In this document: positions 17,055-25,376 of the stretch, piece by piece
Position numbering within the stretch: position 1 is the stretch's first letter
How the letters are laid out: every line of letters begins with the position of its first letter
Source: Trichocoleus sp. FACHB-40
GTDB lineage: Bacteria > Cyanobacteriota > Cyanobacteriia > Cyanobacteriales > FACHB-T130
Direction: 5' to 3'
Length of the DNA stretch: 64,000 nt
Assembly: GCF_014695915.1 (NCBI RefSeq)
Contig: NZ_JACJPF010000070.1
Coordinates: 41,862 to 105,861, forward strand
Program-made: the position numbers and the translations under genes
The notes under the pieces: model-generated
Seen by the model: only the letters and a program-made list of their open reading frames with translations
Databases searched by the model: none
Told to the model about the DNA's origin: nothing

Positions 17055-17532
17055 CCTGATTCGTAAAATTCGATATTCTTAATATGAAGCTTTTATAAAG
17101 AACATCAAGTGATAGAAACCTGTAGCAAGATGTGACATTTTAGATGTAAATTTTTGATTGAAATCCCAAAGTTTAAGCGATCGCGTTGGCTAAGAGATTG
17201 TGACTACCTCTTACTGTCCCAAGTGATCCGGGTCACATTTGACTATAGGGAAACTGGTTATCTTCCTAAATTTTTCAAATAGCCTTAAGCCTAAACCCTT
17301 TACGTGGTAAAGGATTTGGATAATTTTATCCTCGTTCCCAGTCAGAAAATGGGAACGCCGATCGGCGGTGAAAAGGAAACAGAGAATCTGAGGCGGCCGC
17401 CTTAGTGTAGGCATTCCCAGTCAGAAACTCCTAACGAGAGACAACCCAAAAGTTTTGGATCTGGGCTTGCTTTACTTCCAACCTCTGCTAGGCTGCAAGA
17501 TATTAGGATAATTTGAGGGCAAAAGTCCGACG
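17055..17532. other. Spacer with a dispersed palindrome
   Basis: 478 bp of AT-rich sequence with one HIP1 site near 17178 and the palindrome at 17333-17357. The related sequence CATTCCCAGTCAGAAACTCC recurs at 17413. No gene is supported. Confidence 0.5.
17333..17357. repeat. CGTTCCCA palindrome, copy 1
   Basis: Arms CGTTCCCA and TGGGAACG around GTCAGAAAA. A second copy lies at 38892-38916 with a GTCAGATG-type loop. A dispersed cyanobacterial repeat. Confidence 0.7.
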
Positions 17533-17958
17533 ATGGAACGAGGTCTCTTGTGGTTGCCCCTCTTGGCAGCATTTATCTGGCTGGCTTGGCAAGGGTGGAA
17601 CGAGTATCAAAAAGTTGAAGCATATCGCCGCTGGGCAGGGCAGTTTGAGCGGTCTAAGTATGATATCTATGCAGTGCTGGCTCAAAATGACAGTAATTTG
17701 ACTTGGGGAAAACCCACGCGCAAAGGCCCGGTGGAGGTGCAGACATTTTCCCTGAATGATGTGCAAGCTATCCGGTTGCTGGTGGATGACAAGCAAGTTG
17801 ACTTTGATTCACCGCCTAGTAAAGGTCGCGTTGCTTCGCTGGAATTTGTATTTCCACTTGCTGCTGTGAAAGTTCCTTTTACAGAAATCCCTCTGGCAGT
17901 GCAATGGGGAAAGTTTCTTCAGCAGGAATTAGAAAATATGGCAGAGGGTAATGGGTAG
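17533..17958 (+). CDS. Conserved single-TM protein of unknown function
   Basis: 141 aa. The N-terminal hydrophobic stretch LLWLPLLAAFIWLAWQGW (about residues 5-22) looks like an uncleaved anchor. The soluble part follows with a W-x(2)-P-x(3)-P-V-E-V pattern, two or three strands (VEVQTFSLNDVQAIRLLVDD) and a PPSKGRVASLEFVFPL stretch. No catalytic motif. Likely exposed on the cytoplasmic or luminal face of a membrane. The start at ATG 17533 is the first in frame. Not a family I can name. Confidence 0.72.
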   Translation: MERGLLWLPLLAAFIWLAWQGWNEYQKVEAYRRWAGQFERSKYDIYAVLAQNDSNLTWGKPTRKGPVEVQTFSLNDVQAIRLLVDDKQVDFDSPPSKGRVASLEFVFPLAAVKVPFTEIPLAVQWGKFLQQELENMAEGNG

Positions 17959-18455
17959 CGATTTTGTCCCGTAGCTGTAGATATTAGACAATACCGTTTG
18001 GGATTAGCGACTGGAAAATGGGGACTGGGAAAGACTCTTCCCAATTCCCCATTTCTCTAGCTTGGTTGCAAGCCGTGATTGTGAATGATAGTGCAGATCC
18101 TGCGAGTTTATGACTGCGGCTCCGGAGGAGTTTGGAAGCCGCAGTCACAGCAGCATGGGCAGATCAAGCGCTCCAGAACTACTCGAACGTTTCGAGTTAG
18201 ATGTATTGTTGAGCGTGCAATGTCTGAAGATAACGGCTACGCTTTAATCCGGAAAATTGACAGATGATGCCAGAGATGAAGATCTAAACAAGCTTTCCTA
18301 GCAGGGTTCTAAATGCACGGTTGCCAGCCTATCGAACCTGCCAATTTAGTTGCATTAGTTGCGAAACTTGCTGGACGTAATACAAAGGAGAGTTTCGATT
18401 TTTGAGTGACAAATTACTGGTTTGTAACTCCTGACTCTTGACGTGTTTTTGGGTG
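17959..18455. other. Spacer with repeat and a long inverted repeat
   Basis: 497 bp. 18006-18056 is a short heptanucleotide repeat (GGGGACTGGGAAAGACTCTTCCC core). 18111-18147 is an inverted repeat (TGACTGCGGCTCC with GGAAGCCGCAGTCA). Short frames between 18155 and 18267 look like a frameshifted remnant but are too short to support. Confidence 0.5.
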
Positions 18456-18662
18456 CTAAAATACAATTGCTTTATCAGGGTCTGAAGAAGCTTCCTGCAT
18501 ACGCGGACATACAGCTGTAAACACTGGAATTGCTAATTGGCAACCTTGCCATCCAGCTTGAACTGAGACACCAAGAGTCTTACAACAGCCGCCTCTTCTT
18601 CCTATTGGATCGTAAAATTGACAGTACCGACAGGCTGAAACTGGAGAGTTTAAGGTGTTCAT
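18456..18662 (-). CDS. Cysteine-rich small cyanobacterial protein
   Basis: 68 aa with six cysteines, including CRYCQFYDPIGRRGGCC and WQGCQLAIP. The C-x2-C...C-C...C spacing suggests a metal site or disulphides. The motif [CR]-x-C-x-F-Y-x(3)-G-R-R-G-G is one I recognise from small conserved cyanobacterial proteins of unknown function. Start ATG 18662. Solitary, flanked by gene-free DNA. Confidence 0.75.
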   Translation of the reverse strand: MNTLNSPVSACRYCQFYDPIGRRGGCCKTLGVSVQAGWQGCQLAIPVFTAVCPRMQEASSDPDKAIVF

Positions 18663-19201
18663 AAATGCGTTTCCGTAAAAAAAAAATCACAAGTGCGATT
18701 GGTCTGTCTTTAATTAGTATGCAAGTAATTTTTTACAAGTAGCTATAAGTTGTACAGTTTCAACTTAAAACATTGCATTTCATCACAAAAAGTGATTAAG
18801 TTAGGTAACTCAATAGTGGTAGTTCACTGTAACGAAAGTTAAGCGATCGCAACATTCTTCTCGTTTCCGGGATCAGCCTGGAAACGCTTTTCAAGGGACG
18901 ATCGCCTCCCATAAAGCAATACAGTTCTCTTAAGAATATTTGTAGGAACGAAAGCCAAGACCCATAAGCACTTGTTGGTTGAGGTTATTGCGGCCCAACC
19001 TATAAAGGCTAAACGTCTAAACCCGGCAATTTTATTGGGTGAGGTTGCAAGGACTCAACCTACAACTGAAGCCCCATCCCTATTAAGGGTGGGGTTAGGG
19101 AGAGGTATAAATGAGCTATTTTTAAGTCAGAGTCTCCTATTAGGCATTCTCCAGGCTGAAGCTGGGGAACGCGGCACAAAAATGACCGCGAGTTGCCTTT
19201 T
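18663..19201. other. Spacer with short dispersed repeats
   Basis: 539 bp. Contains a HIP1 site near 18843, two GGTTGAGGTT...CCCAACCT-type repeats (18975-19075) and CCCCATCCC...GGGTGGGG (19073-19096). A plus frame at 18972-19331 overlaps the end of the NACHT gene and is not supported. Confidence 0.45.
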
Positions 19202-21607
19202 TTATAGAGAATTAAGTTTTTCAATCGCCGCAATCGGCAATAATAAAGTATCTTCAATATGCGATCGCACGGCAGGTGTCACTTCACAATCGCTATTTAA
19301 GCAATCTACAAGCAACTTATTGGCATCGTAGTATTGCCTCAACAAGTGCTTCTGCTGATTGCTGAACTGCCAATCGTAACTGGCATTATTATGTTCCACG
19401 ATCGCGGCTGATAATAGCTCAGTCCAAGTTTGTCCCTGCGCTTGCCACCATGTCTTAAATCTTTGTAAACCTTTATCTGGATTAGGTAATTCAGCTTTGA
19501 GTTGTTGCAGGCTGCGCCGTAACTCGCGAGCGCGATCGCTATCCAAAGCCAGAGCAAAATCTATCGCACAATCTAGAACGCGATTAATCGCCCGATCCAG
19601 CGCATCAGTATTATTCAAACCAGAAGCATCACGATTCAGAAAAAAGTCTAAGGCATAAGCAAAGTCATCATCCATCCCAACGTCACCGTCAATAGCTTGA
19701 GCAAGACAAAGGTAAAGTGGTAACGGAAAGAAAGGAACAGTAGGAAAAGAAAAGCTAACAGGGCCAATGCTCAGGGTAGAAGCCAGAGAATGGTCAAAGG
19801 CGCACGCAAGGGAAAAGTAAAATGCTCGAATAGCCGCAGGTTGCTGGATATATTCGACTGAAAGAGTTTTCTTATTGATACCTCTGAGTAATTCCTGTAC
19901 CTTTTCATCAGAAGCTGCGATCGCATCAATTTTTTGCTTCATCAATTGCAGCAAATCGTCAGCATTCCGTAACATTCCCGTTGCCAGCAAAAACACTTCC
20001 CGCCAACGTTTTTCGCCAACATGATTAACCAAATGTTCCAAAGCTTGTGGATTAGAGCTAGCAACAAATTGTCTCGCAGTCAAATACTCTTGAAAAGTCA
20101 AATGAGAAAACGAGTAAATTTGCCGCGCCCTTTCTACCAATAAACCATATTGAGACTCAATAGATTTGAGCACTGCTTCACTATCCAGGCGCAACGTCTC
20201 CGGATCGGACTGGGAATCGGGTAAAGTTCTCAAATAGTCTGCGATCAGTTGCTGGATTTTACTTTGTTCAAAAAAGTAATAACCTTGCTCAAAAGTGATT
20301 GCTGCAACCTGAGTCAGCAGCTTAATCTTGTGTGGCAAAGACAAATTTCGATAAACTTCATTCCGTTTAATGCCTTTAGCTTCATCTCGTTTAACAAGGA
20401 GAATATCCAATCCTTGCTCGTATAGATTGGAGCGTTTCGAGGGAAATTCCCCTTTCATCGCAAAAACTAAACAAGTCAAATTTAGTAAAATTGGTGTGAC
20501 TGCTAGTTCTCGAATTTGTTTATTTTCTGGTCGCTTCAGCTTTTCCAGAAACCGATTTGCCGTAGCTAAACCTTCTGGGGGTGAACTTCTACCAACTTCT
20601 ACAAACCACTTTTTTGAAAACGACTCAATCTGCTCTGGATTCAAGTCTGCAATTTCAACTTCTGTGAATCCCGGCAATCGAGGAAACTGGGCAGCAATTC
20701 GACAAGAGATAATTAGCTGATTCTTGTAATACTTTTGGGAAAATCTGCGAATTTGTTTCAGAACTTCTTCGCTATTTTGGTGTTGAACTTCATCCAAACC
20801 ATCTAGCAAAATTAAAGCTTTACCTTGCAAAAGCAAAGTTTCCACAAGAGCCTCCGAAACTCCGCAGCTACCAAGTTCTTGACTAATGTAGTTTACTAAA
20901 CTGAAACTGCCTTCATCGCTGGCATCCTCAGCAAAATTTTTCAGCCTAATAAAAATTGGTATTCGGTATCCTTGAAACTCGCCTTTGTTACACTGAATAG
21001 CCACATATTTCAGAAATGTGGTTTTACCAGAACCCGGTTTACCCAGCACCATCAGCTTAGGATAACTTTCTACTGCCTCAAGCCCTAAAACTCTTGCTTG
21101 ACGCACCCGACTCAAGCCAAAACGATCGAACTCGTCTGCATCTGGATTAAAGCCTTGCACCAAGTCCGAAATCTCCAACCAACGTTGACTGGTGATCTCC
21201 TCTAGAATATTGACATCGATATAAATATTGTCTACGCCAACCCGTCGCGCAATATCCAACAGGCGCAGCGTACCGCACTGTTCTTGAATTTTGTCTCGGT
21301 AGAGCGATCGCACCTGCTCCACCAAAGTATCAATCTCCCAGCCATTGTTGCGAACATTCTCTATTTGCTCAGCTCCTTCACCTTTGATTGGATTGGCAAT
21401 CTCTTCCCAATTGAGATCCAGCTGAAAGCAAAGTTCGATAAAGATCCGACGCTCCACAGGTTTGCCTGCCAAAAATCTCCCCACTGGCTGGCGAGTTCTT
21501 AACCCAACCTCAACAGCTAAATCTTCTTGCGTCCAGCCCTTGCGGGCAAAGGCTTGCCTTACGTGTTTGAGAGCTTGTGAAGAAACTTGAATAGAGCGTT
21601 TAGCCAT
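19202..21607 (-). CDS. NACHT NTPase with HTH-like N-terminus
   Basis: 801 aa STAND-type NTPase. Residues 1-70 look like an XRE-type helix-turn-helix (QAFARKGWTQEDLAVEVGLR). The NACHT module follows with Walker A GKPGSGKTT at 189-197, Walker B ALILLDGLDEV at 264-274 and sensor-type ISCRIA. The winged-helix part has IYSFSHLTFQEYLTARQF near 500. The C-terminal quarter is alpha-helical, without clear leucine-rich repeats or WD40, and ends DTLLLPIAAIEKLN, typical of cyanobacterial NACHT proteins. Bacterial NACHT (bNACHT) proteins include antiphage systems; a defence role here is inference. No neighbouring effector or restriction gene. The first ATG, at 21607, is used. Confidence 0.88.
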   Translation of the reverse strand: MAKRSIQVSSQALKHVRQAFARKGWTQEDLAVEVGLRTRQPVGRFLAGKPVERRIFIELCFQLDLNWEEIANPIKGEGAEQIENVRNNGWEIDTLVEQVRSLYRDKIQEQCGTLRLLDIARRVGVDNIYIDVNILEEITSQRWLEISDLVQGFNPDADEFDRFGLSRVRQARVLGLEAVESYPKLMVLGKPGSGKTTFLKYVAIQCNKGEFQGYRIPIFIRLKNFAEDASDEGSFSLVNYISQELGSCGVSEALVETLLLQGKALILLDGLDEVQHQNSEEVLKQIRRFSQKYYKNQLIISCRIAAQFPRLPGFTEVEIADLNPEQIESFSKKWFVEVGRSSPPEGLATANRFLEKLKRPENKQIRELAVTPILLNLTCLVFAMKGEFPSKRSNLYEQGLDILLVKRDEAKGIKRNEVYRNLSLPHKIKLLTQVAAITFEQGYYFFEQSKIQQLIADYLRTLPDSQSDPETLRLDSEAVLKSIESQYGLLVERARQIYSFSHLTFQEYLTARQFVASSNPQALEHLVNHVGEKRWREVFLLATGMLRNADDLLQLMKQKIDAIAASDEKVQELLRGINKKTLSVEYIQQPAAIRAFYFSLACAFDHSLASTLSIGPVSFSFPTVPFFPLPLYLCLAQAIDGDVGMDDDFAYALDFFLNRDASGLNNTDALDRAINRVLDCAIDFALALDSDRARELRRSLQQLKAELPNPDKGLQRFKTWWQAQGQTWTELLSAAIVEHNNASYDWQFSNQQKHLLRQYYDANKLLVDCLNSDCEVTPAVRSHIEDTLLLPIAAIEKLNSL

Positions 21608-21839
21608 AAATCAGAGGTCAACCCCTGTATTTTTTATATATTTTTTAGGCTACCATACTTTATTTTTTTAAATATACTGCGATTAATCTTAAGCTTCACT
21701 ACGATGTTAGAGCAATCTTTGTAAATAATTAATAATTCTAAAACAAATGCTACAAATCATACATGATTTGATTCTTTGTCCAAACTTTATTTCATACACG
21801 AATATTTTATGCTATGAGGCAATCTGTGGAGGAGAGTCT

Positions 21840-22331
21840 ATGCAGCAAGTTGAAGAACCAGGCCCAGAGGTAGACAAACAATACTCCGTACAATCAGATT
21901 TTGTAAACCTAGAATCCATCTTTTTTTTACATTGTAACTCAGCAATTTTACAGCTAACTCAATACCCTTTTAGATGCAAATGAATCGCTAAAACGTACCT
22001 GCCATCAATAGACGGAAGAATAAAAAAAATATTTGCATCTGAGGTAATCGTCTGACCAAAAATTGCCGAAGCAACAAAACCTCGTCTGATATTTATCAAG
22101 CCCATTGAAAATATTTTTCTCTTACTTAAACAAGAGTGGCTTGGCGGGTCTAAGTTTTTACGAATATTACTAACTGTATTTACTACTTTAATCCTTTTAT
22201 TATCGAACCGGAAGCTAAATTTACTCCAGTGGATTAGATTGAGGATCTGGGAAAGGAAGGAACTAAAGCATCCCCATCCAGATTTAAAAGTGCCAGCAAA
22301 AAAACTAACTGTAGTTGAAAACGAAGGTTAA
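21840..22331 (+). pseudogene. Decayed gene with two in-frame TGA stops
   Basis: An ATG at 21840 follows a strong GGAGGAG ribosome-binding site. The frame then runs 163 codons to TAA at 22329 but is broken by TGA at 21981 and 22053. Both could come from single CGA-to-TGA changes. The last piece reads KIAEATKPRLIFIKP, then a hydrophobic segment FLRILLTVFTTLILLLS, then a basic tail ending VVENEG. I do not recognise the family; it would be a single-pass membrane protein. The surrounding 840 bp between NACHT and the ComFB-like gene holds nothing else that I can support. Confidence 0.45.
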
Positions 22332-22446
22332 TAAAATTTGGAAGGTAGATAAAATATTAGAAATAAACTACGAAGATACAAGGAATAATTATTTATACAC
22401 ATAAAATCTTTACTTGTTTCAAACTCGTTCTTTGGGATTTTAAAAT

Positions 22447-22803
22447 ATGAGCATAACACTTGTCAACCTAGCCTTGCCAATCGTAACTGATGAAATTGAA
22501 GCAACCTTAGATACTTATCCAGAAGATCCCTATCAAAAAGCTTTTGCTATTCCTGAGTTACGAGAAAAACTCATCGCTTATGTACTCAGCACAATTCCTA
22601 GCACTTACACAGTTGTTGAGGACGCGCAACCAGGAATAGCCTACCCTAAGTTTCCTTATCGTTCTTTAGAACTAAGACTGCACATAGAAAATCAAATTCA
22701 TAAGGGTATAAAATACATTCTCCAATCTAATTTTGACTGGATTATACACCATATCCCGCCAGAAGCTTACCCAGGGAATGTTCCTTCTGACTGGTTTGGT
22801 TGA
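22447..22803 (+). CDS. ComFB-like protein
   Basis: 118 aa. The segment VTDEIEATLDTYPEDPYQKAF, followed by LREKLIAYVLSTIPSTY, fits the late-competence ComFB family, whose cyanobacterial members have been linked to cyclic-dinucleotide binding, motility and competence. The usual C-terminal cysteine cluster of the Bacillus form is absent; the C-terminus reads IIHHIPPEAYPGNVPSDWFG. Start ATG 22447. It is an isolated gene, followed by an imperfect inverted repeat. The family call rests on pattern recognition alone. Confidence 0.72.
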   Translation: MSITLVNLALPIVTDEIEATLDTYPEDPYQKAFAIPELREKLIAYVLSTIPSTYTVVEDAQPGIAYPKFPYRSLELRLHIENQIHKGIKYILQSNFDWIIHHIPPEAYPGNVPSDWFG

Positions 22804-22834
22804 TATCGATAGAGCTTACCTAGAATCGCTAGAG

Positions 22835-22878
22835 CAATTGGTTGGGTTGAAATGTAGTCTCAACTCAACCAACAATTG
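22835..22878. repeat. Imperfect inverted repeat after ComFB-like gene
   Basis: CAATTGGTTGGGTTGA against TCAACTCAACCAACAATTG. It resembles the GGTTGGGTT...AACCCAACC repeats common in cyanobacterial spacers. There is no T run. Confidence 0.55.
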
Positions 22879-22921
22879 TCAGTGAATATTTACTCCTCAT
22901 TCCTGACTTTTTTATAATTCC

Positions 22922-23647
22922 TTAGTAAATCGCCGTAGAAGGTTTATATTTAACCATCAGTCGCGCTAATATTACTCCGAGCGCTAGTCCAATTCCATGC
23001 GTCCAGTAGGTAATATTAACTGGATTAACAGCACTGGAAATTTTCAAGCTGCCGATTCCATAAAATACCTGCTGTACAAACCACCACAATAAGAAGAACA
23101 GCGCAGGTAGTTCGATAGGAATAAAAACAACTATCAGGGGTAGAACAGTGTCAATTTTGGCTTTAGGAAAATTCAAAAGATAGGCACCGATGACAGATGC
23201 GATCGCGCCATTTGCTCCAATAAATGGCACACTTAAAGTAGGCTCAACTAAAACTTGCACAACCCCAGTAAGAAGGGCGCTCATTATGTAGAATATTAGA
23301 TATCTCCTATGCCCTAAAACATTCTCCACGCCCTTTCCAAAAACAAATAGAAATAAGAGATTGCCCAGAATCTGACTAAAGCTGCTGTGGAGAAACATCG
23401 CTGATACCAGAGAACTAGAAACAATCAAAACAGCAAACCACGCAGCAGGATTATTCCCACTAAGTGCATCTGATATCACTGCACTCAAATGAGCCGGAAC
23501 TATCCCCCAATGTTGGATAAAATTAGTAAGTTCACCCGCAACTTCTAACTTTAGCTCCCACAAGAAGAAAGCAATATTAATACCGATGAAGAAGTAATTA
23601 ATAATCGGCTTGCGGCGACTGGCAATATTATCTGTAATAGGAATCAT
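22922..23647 (-). CDS. Rhomboid-family protein, catalytic Ser replaced
   Basis: 241 aa from ATG 23647, with the typical cyanobacterial rhomboid start MIPITDNIASRRKPIIN; the longer start at 23671 adds eight residues. About six or seven membrane helices are visible. The H-x-SF-x-GN-x-LFL-x-FG segment (MFLHSSFSQILGNLLFLFVFG, about 85-105) and the histidine helix TYWTHGIGLALG (His217) are present. The catalytic GxSG motif reads GANG, so Asn146 replaces serine; the codon is AAT. By known rhomboid chemistry this predicts an inactive family member. Role unknown; such pseudo-rhomboids can bind membrane clients. The gene is downstream of hemW on the same strand. Confidence 0.82.
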   Translation of the reverse strand: MIPITDNIASRRKPIINYFFIGINIAFFLWELKLEVAGELTNFIQHWGIVPAHLSAVISDALSGNNPAAWFAVLIVSSSLVSAMFLHSSFSQILGNLLFLFVFGKGVENVLGHRRYLIFYIMSALLTGVVQVLVEPTLSVPFIGANGAIASVIGAYLLNFPKAKIDTVLPLIVVFIPIELPALFFLLWWFVQQVFYGIGSLKISSAVNPVNITYWTHGIGLALGVILARLMVKYKPSTAIY

Positions 23648-23667
23648 GGATTTTGGTGTTTTTAACC

Positions 23668-23707
23668 CCAAGGTACGCAGAGGAATATTTGATTTTGCGT
23701 ACCTTGG
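23668..23707. repeat. 12-bp inverted repeat upstream of the rhomboid gene
   Basis: Perfect arms CCAAGGTACGCA and TGCGTACCTTGG with a 16-nt spacer, between hemW and the rhomboid start. Related TACCTTTGCG sequence recurs at 35750-35810. Could be a dispersed repeat or hemW terminator. Confidence 0.6.
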
Positions 23708-23746
23708 CGGTTACCTTTGTTACCTGGAGCGTTTAAAAAAGATAAT

Positions 23747-25009
23747 TTATTCCAACTGGCTAAACAAATCCGCCAAAATGACATTAGAAAACAAGAACCC
23801 CTCCGGATCGGTTAATTTTATCCGCCCTGATGCTGGGAGTTTCTGAGTTTGTTGTTTAATCGCTTCCCCATCGTCGGTTACAACTTCTACCCAACCTTGT
23901 TGATAGTAGGGTTGCAAACATTTGCCAATTTTTGAGAGCGTTTGTTCGCCAAACCGTTCAGCCAAGGTCGATAAACTTAAGCCTTCTGCCAAACGCAACC
24001 CTAACATCAATGTTTCTAACAATACCTCAGAGGCTGATATCTGAGGATAGTCCAACACCCCGCCAGCTTCACAGAGCTGTTGCACCCATTCGTAATATTC
24101 TCGTGTTTTGCGGGGACGGGTGAAACGGCACCCCTGCAAGTAACTTGCAGCACCCATTCCAAAGGCGTAGTAAGGGCGATTCTCCCAGTAAACACGATTA
24201 TGGCGGCATTGATGACCGGGCTGGGCGTAATTAGAAATTTCGTAATGTTCGTAACCAGCACCCGTAAGGATTTCGCTGGCTTGGCGATACATTTGGGCGG
24301 CGGTTTCATCCTCTGGTAAGGGTTTAGCACCGGGTTGATATTGCCGCCCAAAGGCAGTTACAGGTTCTACTTGCAGATCGTAAGTTGAAATATGAGTAGG
24401 AGCGATCGCAACTGCTTTAAAGAGAGACTCTTGCCAGTGATCTAAGGTTTGATGGGGCAATCCAGAAATTAAGTCTAAACTAAAGTCGGCAAACCCCACC
24501 TGACGGATTAGCTCCACAGATGCAAAAATGTCAGAGACAGTATGCGATCGCCCGCAGACTTCTAGCAACTTTTGCTCAAACGACTGCACCCCTAGACTGA
24601 TTCGATTCACACCCGTTGAGCGGTAGCCTTGGAGTTGTTCCCCATCAAACGTCCCTGGATCTACCTCCATCGAGATTTCCGCGTCAGCGGCAATACCAAA
24701 GCAACCGTCTAGTTTATCCAAGATACGCCCTAGTTGTTCCACCGACAACAACGAAGGAGTACCGCCGCCAAAGAAAATTGTTTTTAAGGGAAATCCCAGC
24801 GCTGGCGTTATTTCAATTTCTTGCAATAGCACCTCAACATAATGCTCAATTGTCCCAGAGTTGCTGCCAGTCTTGCGATCCCCAACCACTGACACTGGAA
24901 AATCACAGTAAAAGCATCGCCTTCTACAAAATGGGATATGTAGATAAGCGTTCCTGGGAACCTCAAAATCAATAAATTTCTTAGCTGGCTTTAAAGAATT
25001 TAATACCAT
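23747..25009 (-). CDS. hemW: Radical SAM heme chaperone HemW
   Basis: 420 aa from ATG 25009. The radical SAM cluster motif is HIPFCRRRCFYCDF with Cys28, Cys32 and Cys35. It is followed by the family-typical FFGGGTPSLL, ISMEVDPGTF, RISLGVQSF and DLISGLPHQT, and a C-terminal HemN-like domain. Often annotated as oxygen-independent coproporphyrinogen III oxidase, but the CxxxCxxC arrangement without the N-terminal extension fits HemW, which delivers heme to respiratory enzymes. A TTG six codons upstream (25027) is possible but less likely. The downstream rhomboid gene is separated by 99 bp and an inverted repeat. Confidence 0.9.
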   Translation of the reverse strand: MVLNSLKPAKKFIDFEVPRNAYLHIPFCRRRCFYCDFPVSVVGDRKTGSNSGTIEHYVEVLLQEIEITPALGFPLKTIFFGGGTPSLLSVEQLGRILDKLDGCFGIAADAEISMEVDPGTFDGEQLQGYRSTGVNRISLGVQSFEQKLLEVCGRSHTVSDIFASVELIRQVGFADFSLDLISGLPHQTLDHWQESLFKAVAIAPTHISTYDLQVEPVTAFGRQYQPGAKPLPEDETAAQMYRQASEILTGAGYEHYEISNYAQPGHQCRHNRVYWENRPYYAFGMGAASYLQGCRFTRPRKTREYYEWVQQLCEAGGVLDYPQISASEVLLETLMLGLRLAEGLSLSTLAERFGEQTLSKIGKCLQPYYQQGWVEVVTDDGEAIKQQTQKLPASGRIKLTDPEGFLFSNVILADLFSQLE

Positions 25010-25376
25010 GTTTGCATCAATACTCAATATAGCGATGAAATATTCAGAAATTTGATTAATAGTTGTAACTTTAATAAATTTATCGTCAGCTATTTAATTT
25101 TATACCTCACACCGCCCTAAGCCCAGACGCTAGTCTAGTCCAGCCTTCAGCAGGCTAAAGAACTCGATAAATTTTTCGCTTCCTATCTCTAATAAAAAAC
25201 AATTGACTTCATTAAAAAAAATCAAATTGTATAGAGATGCTGATATTAACTGAACCTCATCCAAAAAGTGAATGTCATAACACAAAAGATATAATATAAC
25301 GGTAAATCTAAACAAGCATCAGTTTTTGAGATCCGCTCCCAGAAATTGAAGCATTCATCCCAATCAACTTGAAACA
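25010..25376. other. Spacer between divergent hemW and PIN-TRAM genes
   Basis: 367 bp of AT-rich sequence with presumed divergent promoters. Nothing else recognised. Confidence 0.5.

Noticed and set aside
18155..18267. Short frames MGRSSAPELLERF... and ...EDNGYALIRKIDR in neighbouring frames
   Set aside because: Could be a frameshifted remnant, but about 37 codons in total is too little to support a gene.
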